This document shows positions 35,918 through 49,185 of a stretch of 64,000 nucleotides of DNA, piece after piece. The translations under genes were made by a program, and so were the position numbers. Source of the stretch: Acestrorhynchus altus (Eukaryota > Chordata > Actinopteri > Characiformes > Acestrorhynchidae); NCBI GenBank assembly GCA_034509495.1, contig CM067518.1:970430-1034429 (forward strand), read 5' to 3'. The stretch's first letter is position 1. Each line of letters opens with the position of its first letter. A model generated the notes under the pieces. That model saw nothing but the letters and a program-made list of their open reading frames with translations. It had not been told where the DNA came from and did no database searches.

Positions 35918-35950
35918 TGTGTGTGTGTGTGTGTGAGTGTGTGTGTGTAG
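35833..35950. repeat. (GT)n microsatellite
   Basis: GT repeated for about 117 bases with three GA interruptions. Confidence 0.97.
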
Positions 35951-36087
35951 TAAATCAAACAAAAATCTAAATCCTTTCTGACTGGTCTAAGAACTAACGA
36001 AGTGAACACAATGTTGTTTAGTTGTCTTGTTTTAATCGGCTGGTGTTTCTGAATAATGGCCCTCAACAGGCTTTAGGGGTGTGATGC

Positions 36088-36089
36088 TC

Positions 36090-36165
<76 letters not shown>

Positions 36166-36170
36166 TTATC
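36088..36170. repeat. (ATTT)n microsatellite
   Basis: About twenty perfect ATTT units. Confidence 0.97.
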
Positions 36171-36608
36171 AGACCTGGATCAGGGACTCTGAGTCCAGTC
36201 TCGGTCTTAAAGTTTGGCCTTCAAAGTCCGTGTTATTAAAGGTTCCTGCTTACTTTGAAACCCCTGATTCCAGTCGCACACTGTCCCTTTGGGAGGAGCA
36301 GAAAGCCCTCGCCGAGTGCACATGGTATGGTAGCGCTTGCACCCCTTGGCACTTCAGGCTTACAGACGTCACTGTGTATTTTCTCTGCTGTTACAGCTCT
36401 GCTCAGCGCTCATTAAGCGAGGAAATCCTGGTCTGGGGAACTGATTCAGGGAGCTTAATTGTAGAAGAACTGGTAAAAGCTTTTACTGGAACAGAGCTCA
36501 GTTTCAGAGGAAAATCAAAGTAAACGTTCACCTGTTCAGAGAACTGTTTCAGAGACAGAGACATGTTTCACATACAAGCACTTCCTTGTACTTGTACATG
36601 TAATTATC

Positions 36609-36850
36609 CACATATATGTCCAACTGTTTGTGGACACCCGTCCTAATGAATGCATTCAGCTACTTGAGGTTGTACCCATTGCTGACTGCTCGTCTCGTCG
36701 TTGTAGAGAAGCACTGCCAATGGAATAGGACTCTCTGGAGCAGATAAACAATCATGAGCCTATTTGCATCGTGGCTAATAGCAGGCGTGGGATGGAGGGA
36801 TATAAAGCATAAGGCACTGAGCTGTGGAGCAGTGGAATGATGACACCCCA
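36609..36850. mobile_element. MITE-like element fragment
   Basis: Starts TATGTCCAACTGTTTGTGGA and runs through the conserved GGACTCTCTGGAGCAGATAA segment to a TATAAAG-containing block. Same family as 24130..24560. Confidence 0.75.
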
Positions 36851-36963
36851 TCCAGCACTTTATGAGCTGGGGGGTCGCGGATGAGGTGGGGTAGTGACAT
36901 TGAGGCCTTCTGGATTTTACTCTCGGCTGAACCCGAACAACTTCTCACATATTAGTCAAGATC

Positions 36964-36987
36964 TGGACTATTCATTACAGGGAGGGA

Positions 36988-37022
<35 letters not shown>
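36964..37022. repeat. (GA)n microsatellite
   Basis: A purine run of AG dinucleotides preceded by GGGAGGGAGGGAAAG. Confidence 0.92.
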
Positions 37023-37023
<1 letters not shown>

Positions 37024-37324
37024 CAGCAATAAGGGAAGTACTGGAACATTTTTTTCCAGTTCCAGCACTGGCGAGTATTCCACTATACATTACAGCTGCT
37101 GTAACAGAACATTAATAATATTAATGAATGAACGTGCACATGGCAGCAGCGAGAGGCTCGTCTAATCTCTGATAATCGGCGCCTGATGAAACCAGATTGA
37201 GAGGAAATACTGGCAAAAGAGCGGGATTACAGAGCACGGAGTCTGGTGCAACGTCACAGATGACAAAACACACCACAGTCTTAATCCTGCAGGGGATGAA
37301 GAGGGTGTAGTTAGGATAGAGTGT

Positions 37325-37720
37325 CATTTGGAATGGAGGGTGGGCTGGTTAGCAAGAAAGGTGGTGGGGTGGCTGGGTAAGAGGGTGGTGGGATGATTGG
37401 GATGGAGGGAGAGGCAGTTAGGAAGCTGGTCCCTTAGTAGCAGAGTAGAAATAGACCAGTGCAGACACTTGGAATGGTTAGTTAGCATGGCAGGGAGGTC
37501 CACAGGGTGATGGAGAAGGAGCATGGTGGGATGAGTGGTTGGGGGTTGAAATGAAGGGTGGAGGGGTGGTGGGGTAACAATGTGGTGTGGTGGTCCCTTG
37601 GTAACTGTAGGAATAGACATATTGCATAGGGTAGTTGGGCTGGAAGCCCGTGTTCTAGGTGGAAAAGAGGGTGGTTGGGAAGGAGTGTGTTGAGGTGCCT
37701 TGGAAGGGGGGGGGGGGGGT
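37325..37720. repeat. G-rich degenerate repeat with a poly-G run
   Basis: Irregular GGTGGTGGGGTGG and GGATGGAGGG motifs, ending in about 14 consecutive G at 37706..37719. The G clusters could in principle form quadruplex structures. The proline/histidine-rich frame on the other strand is an artefact. Confidence 0.75.
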
Positions 37721-38659
37721 GCTGTTGTCTCCAGGGTTCGATAAGAGGAAATAGAACAGCTGTGTGAAGGTTGTGTGTGTGTGTGTGCGTGTGTGTTATA
37801 AATTCAAATTCATCAGGATTATAAAAGACACTTTATACACAAGATTTTTGTGCTGTGTGACATCAAAAGACAGACCATGTAAACATCCTGTTCCTGCTGT
37901 AGAAGCTCCAAGTTCACACATAAAGTCTGTTGCTCTGACCAAGTATACAACCGGCTAACAGCCCTGGTCCTAGAGGCACCCCTTCCCTGCAATTTAGACC
38001 TTTCCCTGCTACAGCTGATTCAACTAATCAGCTCAAGCCCTTTCAGAGTTGCAGAGAGTGTGGACTCTAGGGTGGAAGGATGGTTGGCACGGAGGATGAG
38101 AAGGTGGTTGGGGATTGATGGTGGTTGATATGACAAAGCACTGCACATCTGGATGGAGTCTGTTCTTTGGCCGCTGATGGGTTCTGTTTAAGCGAGGATT
38201 GTGCGTGCAGCAGACATCGGGTGCACCCGGCGTGGTGACATCTTCACCCTGTTCACAGAACCGTTTCAGCTGTTGGGCGAGGTCTTCTCTTTTGAGCTGT
38301 TTATTTTTGGGATGAAATACACCGTCAGACAGAAACATGATTCAGATTTATTACATTTTTATTAGGTATAGAAAAACCGAACTAACTAAAACTAACCATT
38401 TGGACAACAAGAACAAAAAGTTAGATCAGGGGTCAGTGGATGTGGTGGCCATGTTCCAGGGTTTGGTGGTTGCACGGTTGAAGATGGAACATGCACACTA
38501 CCATCTGGTGGGGAAATTGCCAGATTTCATACGGATGAAGGGAGTAAATGGTGTCCAATGGACAGTCGATGAAGTTTTTCCCTGCTTAAGATGTATGATC
38601 GTCTTTTTTTGGATGGTTGTGTCCGTTGGATTGTCCCAATAAATGGGGTTTTAAAATTC

Positions 38660-38715
<56 letters not shown>
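38660..38715. repeat. (CT)n microsatellite
   Basis: A perfect CT run of about 52 bases. Confidence 0.97.
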
Positions 38716-38720
<5 letters not shown>

Positions 38721-39084
38721 GATGTGTATAACAGGCTTTAAATGACCTCTGAAATCTGGTCCCGGAGGCATGTCGCTGAAGGCTTACATTCTCTCCTGGA
38801 TTAGGCCCAGCTCTGCTGCACGGGAGAATAGAAGCGTCAGCAAGGGACATATAAAAATATCCTCATACAAACTCAAACCCAATGTGTCGATGATTGTATC
38901 TAAATGATGATGACACAGAAAAGCTGTGCATGAGTGTGTTTGCGTGCTCGTGCATCTGTGAGTGTGGCAGGCTTTAGAGAACAAAGCGACCTGAATTTGT
39001 AGAAGTTTTGGGGTCAGCGACAGATTAGTGTATGCGTCCGTCCACGTTTATGAGAATAAAAGGGGCAGACGGTGCAGCTGAGCC

Positions 39085-39285
39085 ATGGGGCTTAACTCTG
39101 CTCACAGAGCATCACTACTGCTGCTGCTTCTCGCGATGCTGCTGCTCGCACCGCTCAAACAACAGTTTCACTGTTCACTACTGCCACTGTTAGCACCTCT
39201 GTCACTGTTAGTACTACGGCTGCCACTGTCTCTGATCATCCCATCCTGCATCAATCAGTTCAGAATGGCCTTTTCCGAGTCGTAG
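39085..39285 (+). other. Unproven small open frame with signal-peptide-like start
   Basis: Encodes 66 residues beginning MGLNSAHRASLLLLLLAMLL, a plausible signal peptide. The ATG context is good (GAGCCATGG) and a GAATAAAAGG sequence lies about 30 bases upstream. The rest is leucine/serine-rich with no motif I recognise. CTG-repeat composition alone could produce such a frame. No downstream exon can be tied to it. I list it as a possibility, not a gene. Confidence 0.15.
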
Positions 39286-39289
39286 GCCT

Positions 39290-40860
39290 GCAAAAAGAAT
39301 CATGGGAGAAACATTTTAGTTTTGTCTGTGCATTCGTTAATGTTCTTTCAGGGTTCTTTCAGATCATTTTCCAAATAGTTTCCAACTCCTCCAGATAATT
39401 CCAGGTAAGAATGAAAGCATTTTAGTTTCTGTTCCAAAGCAGACCTCATTTGAGGGGCTGTGTGCGTGACGTCAGAGGTGATGTCCTCTTTATAGCTTCT
39501 TCAGCTGAGTGTTCTCTTCAGAGAGCTCTTAACCGAAGATATGTCCATTCAATTACAGAGCATCTGTCCACCAACCGTCCGCCAGTCCGTCCACTTGTGA
39601 TTCGTACAACTGTGCTAATCTACCAATGCTTGTTTACTTCCTTCCTCCAAAATGTTCTTCAACTCGCAGAACATTCTGCTCACTAATGGACGACTGCATG
39701 CTGTGTGTGCTCCATTAACTGTGTGTTGATGCTTGACACAGCCTACGGGGCTCTTTAGCCTTAAAAGAGTCCACTAGAGTTTTAATGCAGTTGCCCGTAG
39801 AGTGCTGGCTGCTGGACCAGTCATCTGACCACTTTTCAAAGGTTTCAGGTGAAAATCCATGGCAACAGTATGACAATAACTAATCAAAGATTCACTTTTA
39901 TATAACCTATATAACTGTTGGTTGTGCATTGTTTAAGATGACTGACTGCTGAACGTGGAGAAGTATGGCACCATGCTGATTGGGGTGTACGTGTAGCCCT
40001 GTAGGTCCAGGGTGAAACCACAGGAACAAGGAACTTTACAACTTTACACGAGAAGGAAGCAAAAAACCTTCATAACTTTCAGTGGCATTGTGAGAAGATT
40101 TCATTAAGTCGTTTTGGAGCATTTCTACTGGTCCATTCTTCATGAGATTCTGACACAATGGAAACAGCAACTGTAGGCTTCGCATTGGACTCATGCAAGG
40201 GTCTTACATCTTGTCCTTGAGCATATTATAACCATTCAGATCTCAACAAAGTATTCAAACCCATGATGCTTATTTCCTCAGCCTCATTAATCGCCTCATA
40301 CTTGTTAATATTATCCCATTTACAACAACAAACCACCCACTCAGTGAGAGGCAGATGTGCGAGTTCCCCACTCTCTCACATTTCTGTGTCGTATGTCATC
40401 TCACCCATGAACCCCTCCTCCAGCATGGCTTGGTGTGTAATCCAGGCTCCAGGCTTCTTTGCACTGGCTGTTTCTAATAGGATTGAGACGGCCAATCGCA
40501 AGCACCGAACCAGCCATCATCACACTTCTACTGGCCAGGGTTGCAGAATGGGTGGAATGTGTCCACCTTTGGTGGGTGGGGCTCATAGAGGATGCCTGGA
40601 AAGAATGATCATCTTTTTATTCCAGCACTGGGGGCAAGAGAAGGAGGGTGAGCGAGTGGGAAAAGTGGGCAAAAAACACTGAGATCTTCTCAAAAGTTAG
40701 ACGTAAATAGGTTTGGGAGAGATCGTTGGATTGGTGAAAGTTATCCTTTCAGACGGACAATTCTTGCGTCCGTACGTTGCCCTTTGTTCCGGTGGGCGAG
40801 CATCTCTGGGCCTGGGCCCTGCTGGATGGAGATTTCCTAGAGTGGCTGGTGCAGGTCGAG
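39290..40860. other. Upstream region of slc1a7, no gene recognised
   Basis: Presumed promoter and 5' UTR side of slc1a7. No clear TATA box or CpG island is visible. The frame of slc1a7 exon 1 remains open upstream to 40713, but that extension does not resemble the family. Confidence 0.4.
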
Positions 40861-40868
40861 GTGCGGCT

Positions 40869-41009
40869 ATGGCGGTGGCATTGGATGCAGTGTGGGTGCG
40901 GGTGAAGGGGGTGTGTAAACAGAATGGTCTGCTGATCCTCTCAGTGATGGCCGTTGTCATTGGGTGCCTGCTGGGGTTCTTCCTGCGCACCAAGCAGCTC
41001 TCCGAACAG
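40869..41009 (+). CDS. slc1a7: slc1a7 coding exon 1 (N-terminus and TM1)
   Basis: The ATG lies in a favourable context (GGCTATGG). The exon encodes 47 residues ending RTKQLSEQ, with donor GTTAGT at 41010 (phase 0). It is the first membrane span of the SLC1 fold. Confidence 0.95.
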
Positions 41010-44000
41010 GTTAGTGCTGGTGTGAATCTACTGTAGCCCCGATACACTTACTCAACCCTTCTGGTCCCTACAAAGCCCTACTTAAACCCCGATACTGCAC
41101 AACAGCCCAGTCGACCACTTTCTGTCCAATCCTATTACCGTACCCATCTCCAAACCAACCCAACTGATCATCTCAGATACAATCCAACTGATCATCTCAG
41201 GTCCATCCCTACTCAACATCCCCAACACATAGCTACTGACCATCTCCAATACAATCCAATTGACCACCCCCAATTCATCCCTACTGACCATCCCCAACAC
41301 ATCCCTACTGACCATCCCCAACACATCCCTACTGACCATCTCCAATACATCCATACTGGCCATCTCTAATACATTCCTACTGATCATCTCCAATACAATC
41401 CAACTGACCATCCACAATTAATCTCTACTGACCATCTCTAATACAATCCAACTGACCATCCACAATATGCCCCTGTTCATAATCTCCAATACATACCTAC
41501 TGATCATTTCAAAACCAACTCTACTGCCCATCTCCAGTACATCCCTACTGACCTCCAATTCAATTTTGCTGTCCTCCAGTACAATCCAACACAACATTCA
41601 CTATCACCAAACCAACCTCTACAATTCTTCTGACCATCCCCAACACAAATGTATCTCTAACACAATACAACTGATCATCCCCAACAAACGTTCAATTTTC
41701 AGTCCAACTCTACTGACCATCCAAAACGCAAATCCAAATGTAAGCACCATAATAAACTTCCATACACTCATATACTTTCACACGGATATTTTATCCCCAA
41801 CCCTGGAACCATCACCAAGTCCTGGATTCCAAACTGGTAGTATCATATTTACTAGATGGTTCTACTCAATATCTTCTATCCAGCTCTAATCATCTTCAAT
41901 GCAGCTTTGCTTACCATCCCCCACCTCTTCTAATTCACCAACACAGCCCTACTCTCAACACCTACCCGAGTTCCAGCAAAACTGACCCTGACCATCTCAG
42001 GATATCCCTCCACAGCATCCACAAACAAATACTCACTATTTACTCCCTCTGTGAAACCCAACCCATATCACCATATATAATCATCACCCTCATTCCCAAC
42101 ACACGTCAAGTCCCCATCCTGGCTTCTGCCACTCTCGCTTATCACATCCCCAACACATCCCCAACACAGCCCTACCCTCAGTGCTCAATGGCCAGTAGAG
42201 CTTCATTATTAACCTCCTCACTTCTACCACATTTCTACCAACCGTAGAACCCAGTCATATCTACCACAACCCTCAAATCCATGCCTTCCATAGGATACCA
42301 CAACCATTTGTCTCTAAAAAGCCCCCGAAACCCTGTTCCGGTGTGTTAATTTTGGCTTGTGCCCGCAAATATGTGTTAAATTCCACATGCCGTGACATTC
42401 ACATCCCATTTCAAATCCAAAGAGAGATATACAATATTCCCCAAAGCAGCCATCTAATCTTATCTTAAAATCATCTTAGTTGCAGTATTAGCTCTTAAGA
42501 GCATTAGTTTCACTGTGCTCAAGCTAGACCTTTTGAAACTCGAAGATTTGAATCGGAAACGTGGGAATAATTAAGCACATGGAAACCAGTGACACTGAAT
42601 AAACTGCTCATATCTTCAGTCTAACTGTTACTCTCGTGCTGACCAAAGCCTTATTCTCATGGAATTTGCCTAAAAATAAAAAGCACCACATGCCATTTGC
42701 AGTGGCGCTCAGGGATTACGGTTCAATCATACAAATGCTCTTAGTAATTGTACATTAAGCAAGAGAGCTGCTTAGCCTTGGTGCAGGTTAAAGCCCGCAG
42801 GAGATGCTGTCTGTCATTTCAGCGAGATTGAAACAGGCTCTTAAATTCGGAGACCATTTTTGAACATTATTTAAGAGGTGGGAGGATTTCAGGAGTGACC
42901 ACAACCTGTAGGAGATGTAGTTATAAGTTGTTATAATAAACTGGGAATGCTGGTGTGATGTCAGTAGAAAAGTGTTAAAAATGATATGTGATCATAAAGG
43001 TATGCAGGTCACACTGTCACAGCTGGACCAGAAAGTGAAAATGCTGGCAGATGTTTTGAGGTGATTAGGGGGATGAGGCTGCACTGAAGAGCATTCGTCT
43101 GTTCTTCAATTGGCAGCAGGATAATTGGCATGAGTCCCCTTACCCTACTAATGGAATATTTGAATATGCCTCATCCGCCTCTCCCAGGGGTATTAGGAAC
43201 ATGCACAAATTGCAAATGAAAGCCTTCTGAAGCCTCTCACAATGGAACTTTAATGATGAACTTTAATACATCACACGTGACCATCTCAGGGTTGAGGTTA
43301 ATAGATTAAAAGAATAGACATCTTCATGGCTACAATGAAAAGTGCATTACTTTGAGACAGGTGTGACTTATGCCATCTGAGACAGGAGAACATTGGTCAA
43401 ATTGGTGGAAACTACAGGCAATGAAGTCACACGTTCACACCGATGTGTAAGGTTTGCACGGGTTGTCAAGCAGTCAAATGATCTTCTTCAGAAGATCAGC
43501 TGAATGCCTCCAGGTTGAGTCCAGTTTCTGCGTTAAAGATCATTTGGGATAAGAGGTTCTAAATAAGGGATCCTAATCCTCAATGGTTTTTGGAGGAACC
43601 AAAGCAGTTTTGCCAGTACTTACCAGACATCCCACCGTGTTATTGGCAGGATACCATAGCGACCTGTTTGTGTGACTGGGGTGGGGTATGATTGGATGTT
43701 TGGCAGTGCATATGTTTGACCTGGTGTGCAATTAACTCAATCAAAACGGTTCTGAAGGCAGCACTACCTCTGAGGCAGAACAAACATAACTGGTTCTGCA
43801 AATAACAAATAAAAATAACAAATAATCTGTCTTCTCTTTATGTGAGTTCACGCAGCCAATAAGTTCAAATCAAATCAAAATGTATTTGGATAGCGCTCTT
43901 CACAACTCTACACAGAAATCAAGAAATAAAAACAACAGAAGTTTCCAGTTATGACTCAGTTATAATAACTTTAAACATTAGAAAAAGACATAAATAAAGA

Positions 44001-45224
44001 CAGAATAATTGGGGATGTATCAATTTGTATTGGCCATACGCCCTTGTGCAAAGTCACTACTCCAAACGGTTCTAAAGACAGAATAAACAGAGCTCCTCAG
44101 AGCTTCAGGAATGTGTATGTGCTCCTCAGAGCTTTAGGAATGTGTATGTGCTCCTCAGAGCTTTAGGAATGTGTATGCATTGCATGAAAGATGTACAATT
44201 AACTTTGAGGGTTTTTTTACTTTTTTTATGGAACTGGTTTCTCAGAATCGAAAGAATCCAAAGAAAATGCTGCACAAACTCGCCAGATTTTTTTACCAGG
44301 AATGTGTGAAACTCAATATATAAGATTCATATTAAATATTTTTTTTAAAAACACCAGAATCTCAAACTGTATTGCAAACCTTTATTACACATATAAATGT
44401 CTATTGAAAAGGAGGAAAACGGGAGCCCTATGGCCGCACTGATAAACATTGTTTTTTGCTCCACCTTGATCAGCAGGATATATTTCACTGATCATTTACG
44501 TTTCTGGATCTGAGCAGACCTCAGTATCTGGAATGCTTTGGTTATGATTTATAAAGCAGGGGAATAAAGCATCGCCCAGCTTTGATTATTTATGTATTAA
44601 GCATCATATTCTTTTGGACAGTATAAGAAAGACTGGAGTCAAACAGTTCAGGCTTTAGGAACTGCTTCCAAAGGCCTCTTTTGCTTCTGCAGGGAACAAC
44701 CTGTCACTTCCATGTACTGATCTCTGATTATTGGAGTGTAAATAGGGTTCTCTGTTGTAGACCACCTTTAAATAAGCACTGAGTGGTAAAAATTGATTTG
44801 TAAATATAGCACTTAATGTAAGTTCTGTGTGTTTGTTTGGCAGAAGGTTTAAGTCTCACTTACAGGCCAATTACCTTGTTTATCTGAAGCAGGGGACTCT
44901 TTCCCACTACAGTCTTTATACTCTAAGTGCTGTTTCTGCTCAGTGTCGTGGTCCTTGAGGTGGTTGATTGCATGATGTGGAGCTGACAGGTGCCTCAGTG
45001 ATTGCTCTGATATGCAATAAAAGAATTCTCAGGATTGGATTCAGACACAAAAGTAACATGTTCTTAGGCCTGTTTCTCCTTGAAATGCATCATAAGGCCC
45101 TCGTTGGAAAACTGACTCATGAATGTGAGCAGAATTGATGAATATAAAAGGATTTCAGGTGTATAAAGATGTGGAAAATTAGAAAAACACTCATTGTGAG
45201 TGATCCAAAAGCCTCAATTTATTC

Positions 45225-45283
<59 letters not shown>

Positions 45284-47778
45284 TCATACAAGTACATCAC
45301 GGTGTATACTGTAGGGAATAATGTTGAGCAGGCAAGCTTTGGGTCCACCAGCAGCACTGAAAAACTGAGCTTTATCTGCTTTATTTAAAACACTAAAGAT
45401 TTTTATGGAAAAACTGAGAACAGTCCACCGAGCAGAAATGTCCAGCCAACAGCGTCCTGTGGGCAGCGTCCTGTGAGCACTGATGAAGGACTAGAGGACG
45501 ACCAACACAAACTGTGCAGAAACAGATGAGCTTCTGTCTCTGACTTTACATCTACAAGGTGGAGACACTCGGTAGGAGCGTCTGATAGAGTGGACAGTGA
45601 GTGGACACAGTGTTTAAACACTCCAGCAGCACTGCTGCCTCTGATCCACTCGTAGCAGCAACACACACTAACACGCCACCACCATGTCAGTGTGACTGCA
45701 GTGCTGAGAATGACCCACCACCCACATCATAGCTGCTCGGTGGTGGTCCTGTGAGGTCCTGATCATTGAAGATCAGGGTGAAAGGAGGAGAATAAAGACA
45801 CAGAGAAACAGATGAACTACAGTCTGAATTATAGAACTAAAGTGCAGGTCAGTGAGGCATACTCCCTCTTCTTCACTCTGTTTCCTCCACGGGGGTCCGC
45901 CGGTGTTAAGAGTCTTCTTCAGTGCAGATAAAGTTGATAAAATGCTGTGGTTGAAAGAAGCTCATAGAATTCGAAACAGTAAGGAGGACATGTGAATGGC
46001 CCTGAGAGGGAGATTTGTTGTCTAATGGGTTTCAGTTATTTATATTTGAACACCATATGCTCTAAGTGACGTCCTAAGAGGGATTTTATCATTTGTGAGA
46101 CATAGAGTAAAACACACGCGTTTGCTGGTGGACTCGGTGCAGTAATCCATGAGACATATGTACAGCAGCAAGGATGAAGATAGCTTCATACATGCACGGT
46201 CACCAATCTTATTTTTGGATTATTGTCCCACCGTAACCTTTACAGCCCGTTTTCATAGCTTGACATACTTTTATTCACCAAAAATTATATAAAAATACAT
46301 ATCAGATGTTGTTATTGTCAGGAGATCCTAGTCCAGTCCAATCTGTCTTCATTTGAGATGTAAATATTAACAGGATTTAGATGTTTATATGAATCTGACT
46401 CTGTTGATGGGAACAACCTGAGAGTCCTTTATTATTTTGTTACGTATGTATCAGTAATATCGGCCTTCTTTTATTTTGAAATTTGAACACTGTGAGAACA
46501 CTGGGTCAGTGATGTCATTAGCCCCACCCCTTCTTAATGACCAGCCACAGTCTGTATGCAGGTTGAACACGTACACGTGGACAGAGCAGTAAACATGCAC
46601 TGGAGTCTTCTTTGACATGTGAACTGGGATTTAATGTCGTTGGAAGTTTCTGAGCCGAATTACTTCATCGTACCCCGTATGGTAGCGTTAGATGAGAAGG
46701 TCCTGTAGGTCCATGCTTTTCCAGGCTTCTCCAAAGTCCGTATCTGAAATTCTACGATGAATTTCTTTGCTAATATAATTTGCTTACAAACCGACCGAAA
46801 GCAAAAACACAACACTTGAAGGAGTTATGCTCCATCTTTCCTGTTTGCTGCCATTGTTCTGCGAAGGTCAGCTGGGATGAAGAACGTTGTTGAGTGTAAT
46901 TACAGTTATTACAGTACAGATCTGAGGCTGGAAGAATCAGAAAGCTTTCAAAACAATGACAAACACATGCGAATGGCCTTGAGAGAAAAAACTGAAATAG
47001 AGCTTGAATGACTCTCTTTATAAGCCTTCAGTCTCCTTCGATCGATGTGCTGAAGAAGCTCCACTACAGTGATGCTTCCTCAGAACATGCTGTGCTTGCG
47101 TGCTGTTGGGCAGAGATGTGAAGAGCATTATGTTATGGTAGGTCTGTGCTAAAGGAATAATTAACTCCACTAATGTTACAACCTTTAACCAGGGTTGAAA
47201 GATCAGCTTGCAGAGTGTAAAATCCAGGTGTGCATTTGAACTACGTTTACTGACAGACGGAGGTGAAATAACTCATCACACAAAACTGAAGACGTCTTTT
47301 AAACGTCATTTTTGTGATGAAAAGGACACGCCCACATGTACTACTACTAAAAATACCTGAAATTAGAATCAGGAGCAAAGACCATCGTTAGAGAGGAGCC
47401 CTTATTTAAACCTCCGACATTAGTTTGGTTTGCTCTTGGTTGTTGGAGTGCTTTCACCATGGCCAGATCCAAAAAGTCCAGCATGGCCAAAACGTTGTAT
47501 TATAACTTCAAAATGCATCAGGCTTGTTTAGATATTCCCTTGAAATCATCTTAGATCAGTTGATCTTCTACTGACCTTCACTGTTTACAGAGCTGTTAAC
47601 CAGGCATGTCCCAACGTTAGATGCTACTGTATCTTAAGTAAATTAAAACACAGAATAAAATAATGATAATAATAATAATAATGATAATAATAATGATAAT
47701 AATAATGATAATAATAATAATAACAAAAATAATGATAATAATAATATAATAATAAAAACTATTATTATTATTATTATA

Positions 47779-47824
<46 letters not shown>

Positions 47825-48070
47825 GCTGTATTTGCTGTGAGTCTCTAACTGCTGAATGCAGTGAATGTCCAACACCACCGTGGCTGGAAAAGCAACATGA
47901 TTTTAAGGATTATATTCTTACTTGTCCAGCGGTGTGGGGGAGGGGAGGGGTGGGTTGGGGGGGTGTATTATTTTGGGACTGGATTTATCTCCAAGGTCAT
48001 GGTGAAATCAGGCAGAGCCAGAGAGGTGCTGCACAGCTGCATCACCATGCGCACGTGTGTGTGTGTGTGT

Positions 48071-48108
<38 letters not shown>

Positions 48109-48182
48109 GATGCATTATTGTGTAACAAACACCCTCATATCCACGCCCTGTATCTCTCAGCTTCTCTGTTAATAGGCAATAG

Positions 48183-48239
<57 letters not shown>

Positions 48240-48361
48240 ATGCAAGCATGTACACACCCGTGGTGCTGTGATGTGTTGCAGTGCAGACTAAGCTGTAGCT
48301 AATGCTGCTGCAGGCCTGTAAAGCTCTTTAGCCTCCATTATCACAGACAAATTCACCCCCC

Positions 48362-48432
<71 letters not shown>

Positions 48433-48929
48433 CCATCCACTCCCTCCCATTCTCCCCACCAGTCTCTCTTTGCTTATTTTTAAATAAAAACAGACTAAAC
48501 TCAGGTCTGAAACAGTTCACAGGTTTGTGAAGGTGTTGGTTTGGTTTGGTTTCACAGGGAAAAATCCAAATGTTTCAAACCAAACCACACAGAACATTCT
48601 CTCCTCTTACTGGTCAGACTGGTCTGGGTTAAACGACACCTGCAGAGCCATGTCACTCAAACATGCAAAGTAAACCTGATAATTGGGTGACATCAAGGTT
48701 GGATCACGTTCTCACCACAAACTTCAGACTCCAGACACAAACACCATTCCAGAGGTCATTTGGGACTGGACTGAGACCACCTCCCTTCCTCTCAAGGGTC
48801 TCGGTGCAGTTGTTTTGCTCTATAACCAGAATTTGATTAAACTGGATGGAAAAACAAAACAAAACAGACTAAAATAGACTAAACCAAACTAAACTGAGTC
48901 ATAGCGCTCTCTCCCGTTTATTTCTTTTA

Positions 48930-49016
<87 letters not shown>

Positions 49017-49118
49017 AGCAAAGCCCAAAACATCCCGTTCCCAGATTACATGATTGCAAAATTACATTTGAGCCGCTGCGTGAGATGAGCACGAGAGCAA
49101 TAACACACAGTGTGATGC

Positions 49119-49185
<67 letters not shown>

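Noticed and set aside
41467..41889. 140-codon frame in slc1a7 intron 1
   Set aside because: Lies in the degenerate C/A-rich minisatellite; its composition explains the frame.
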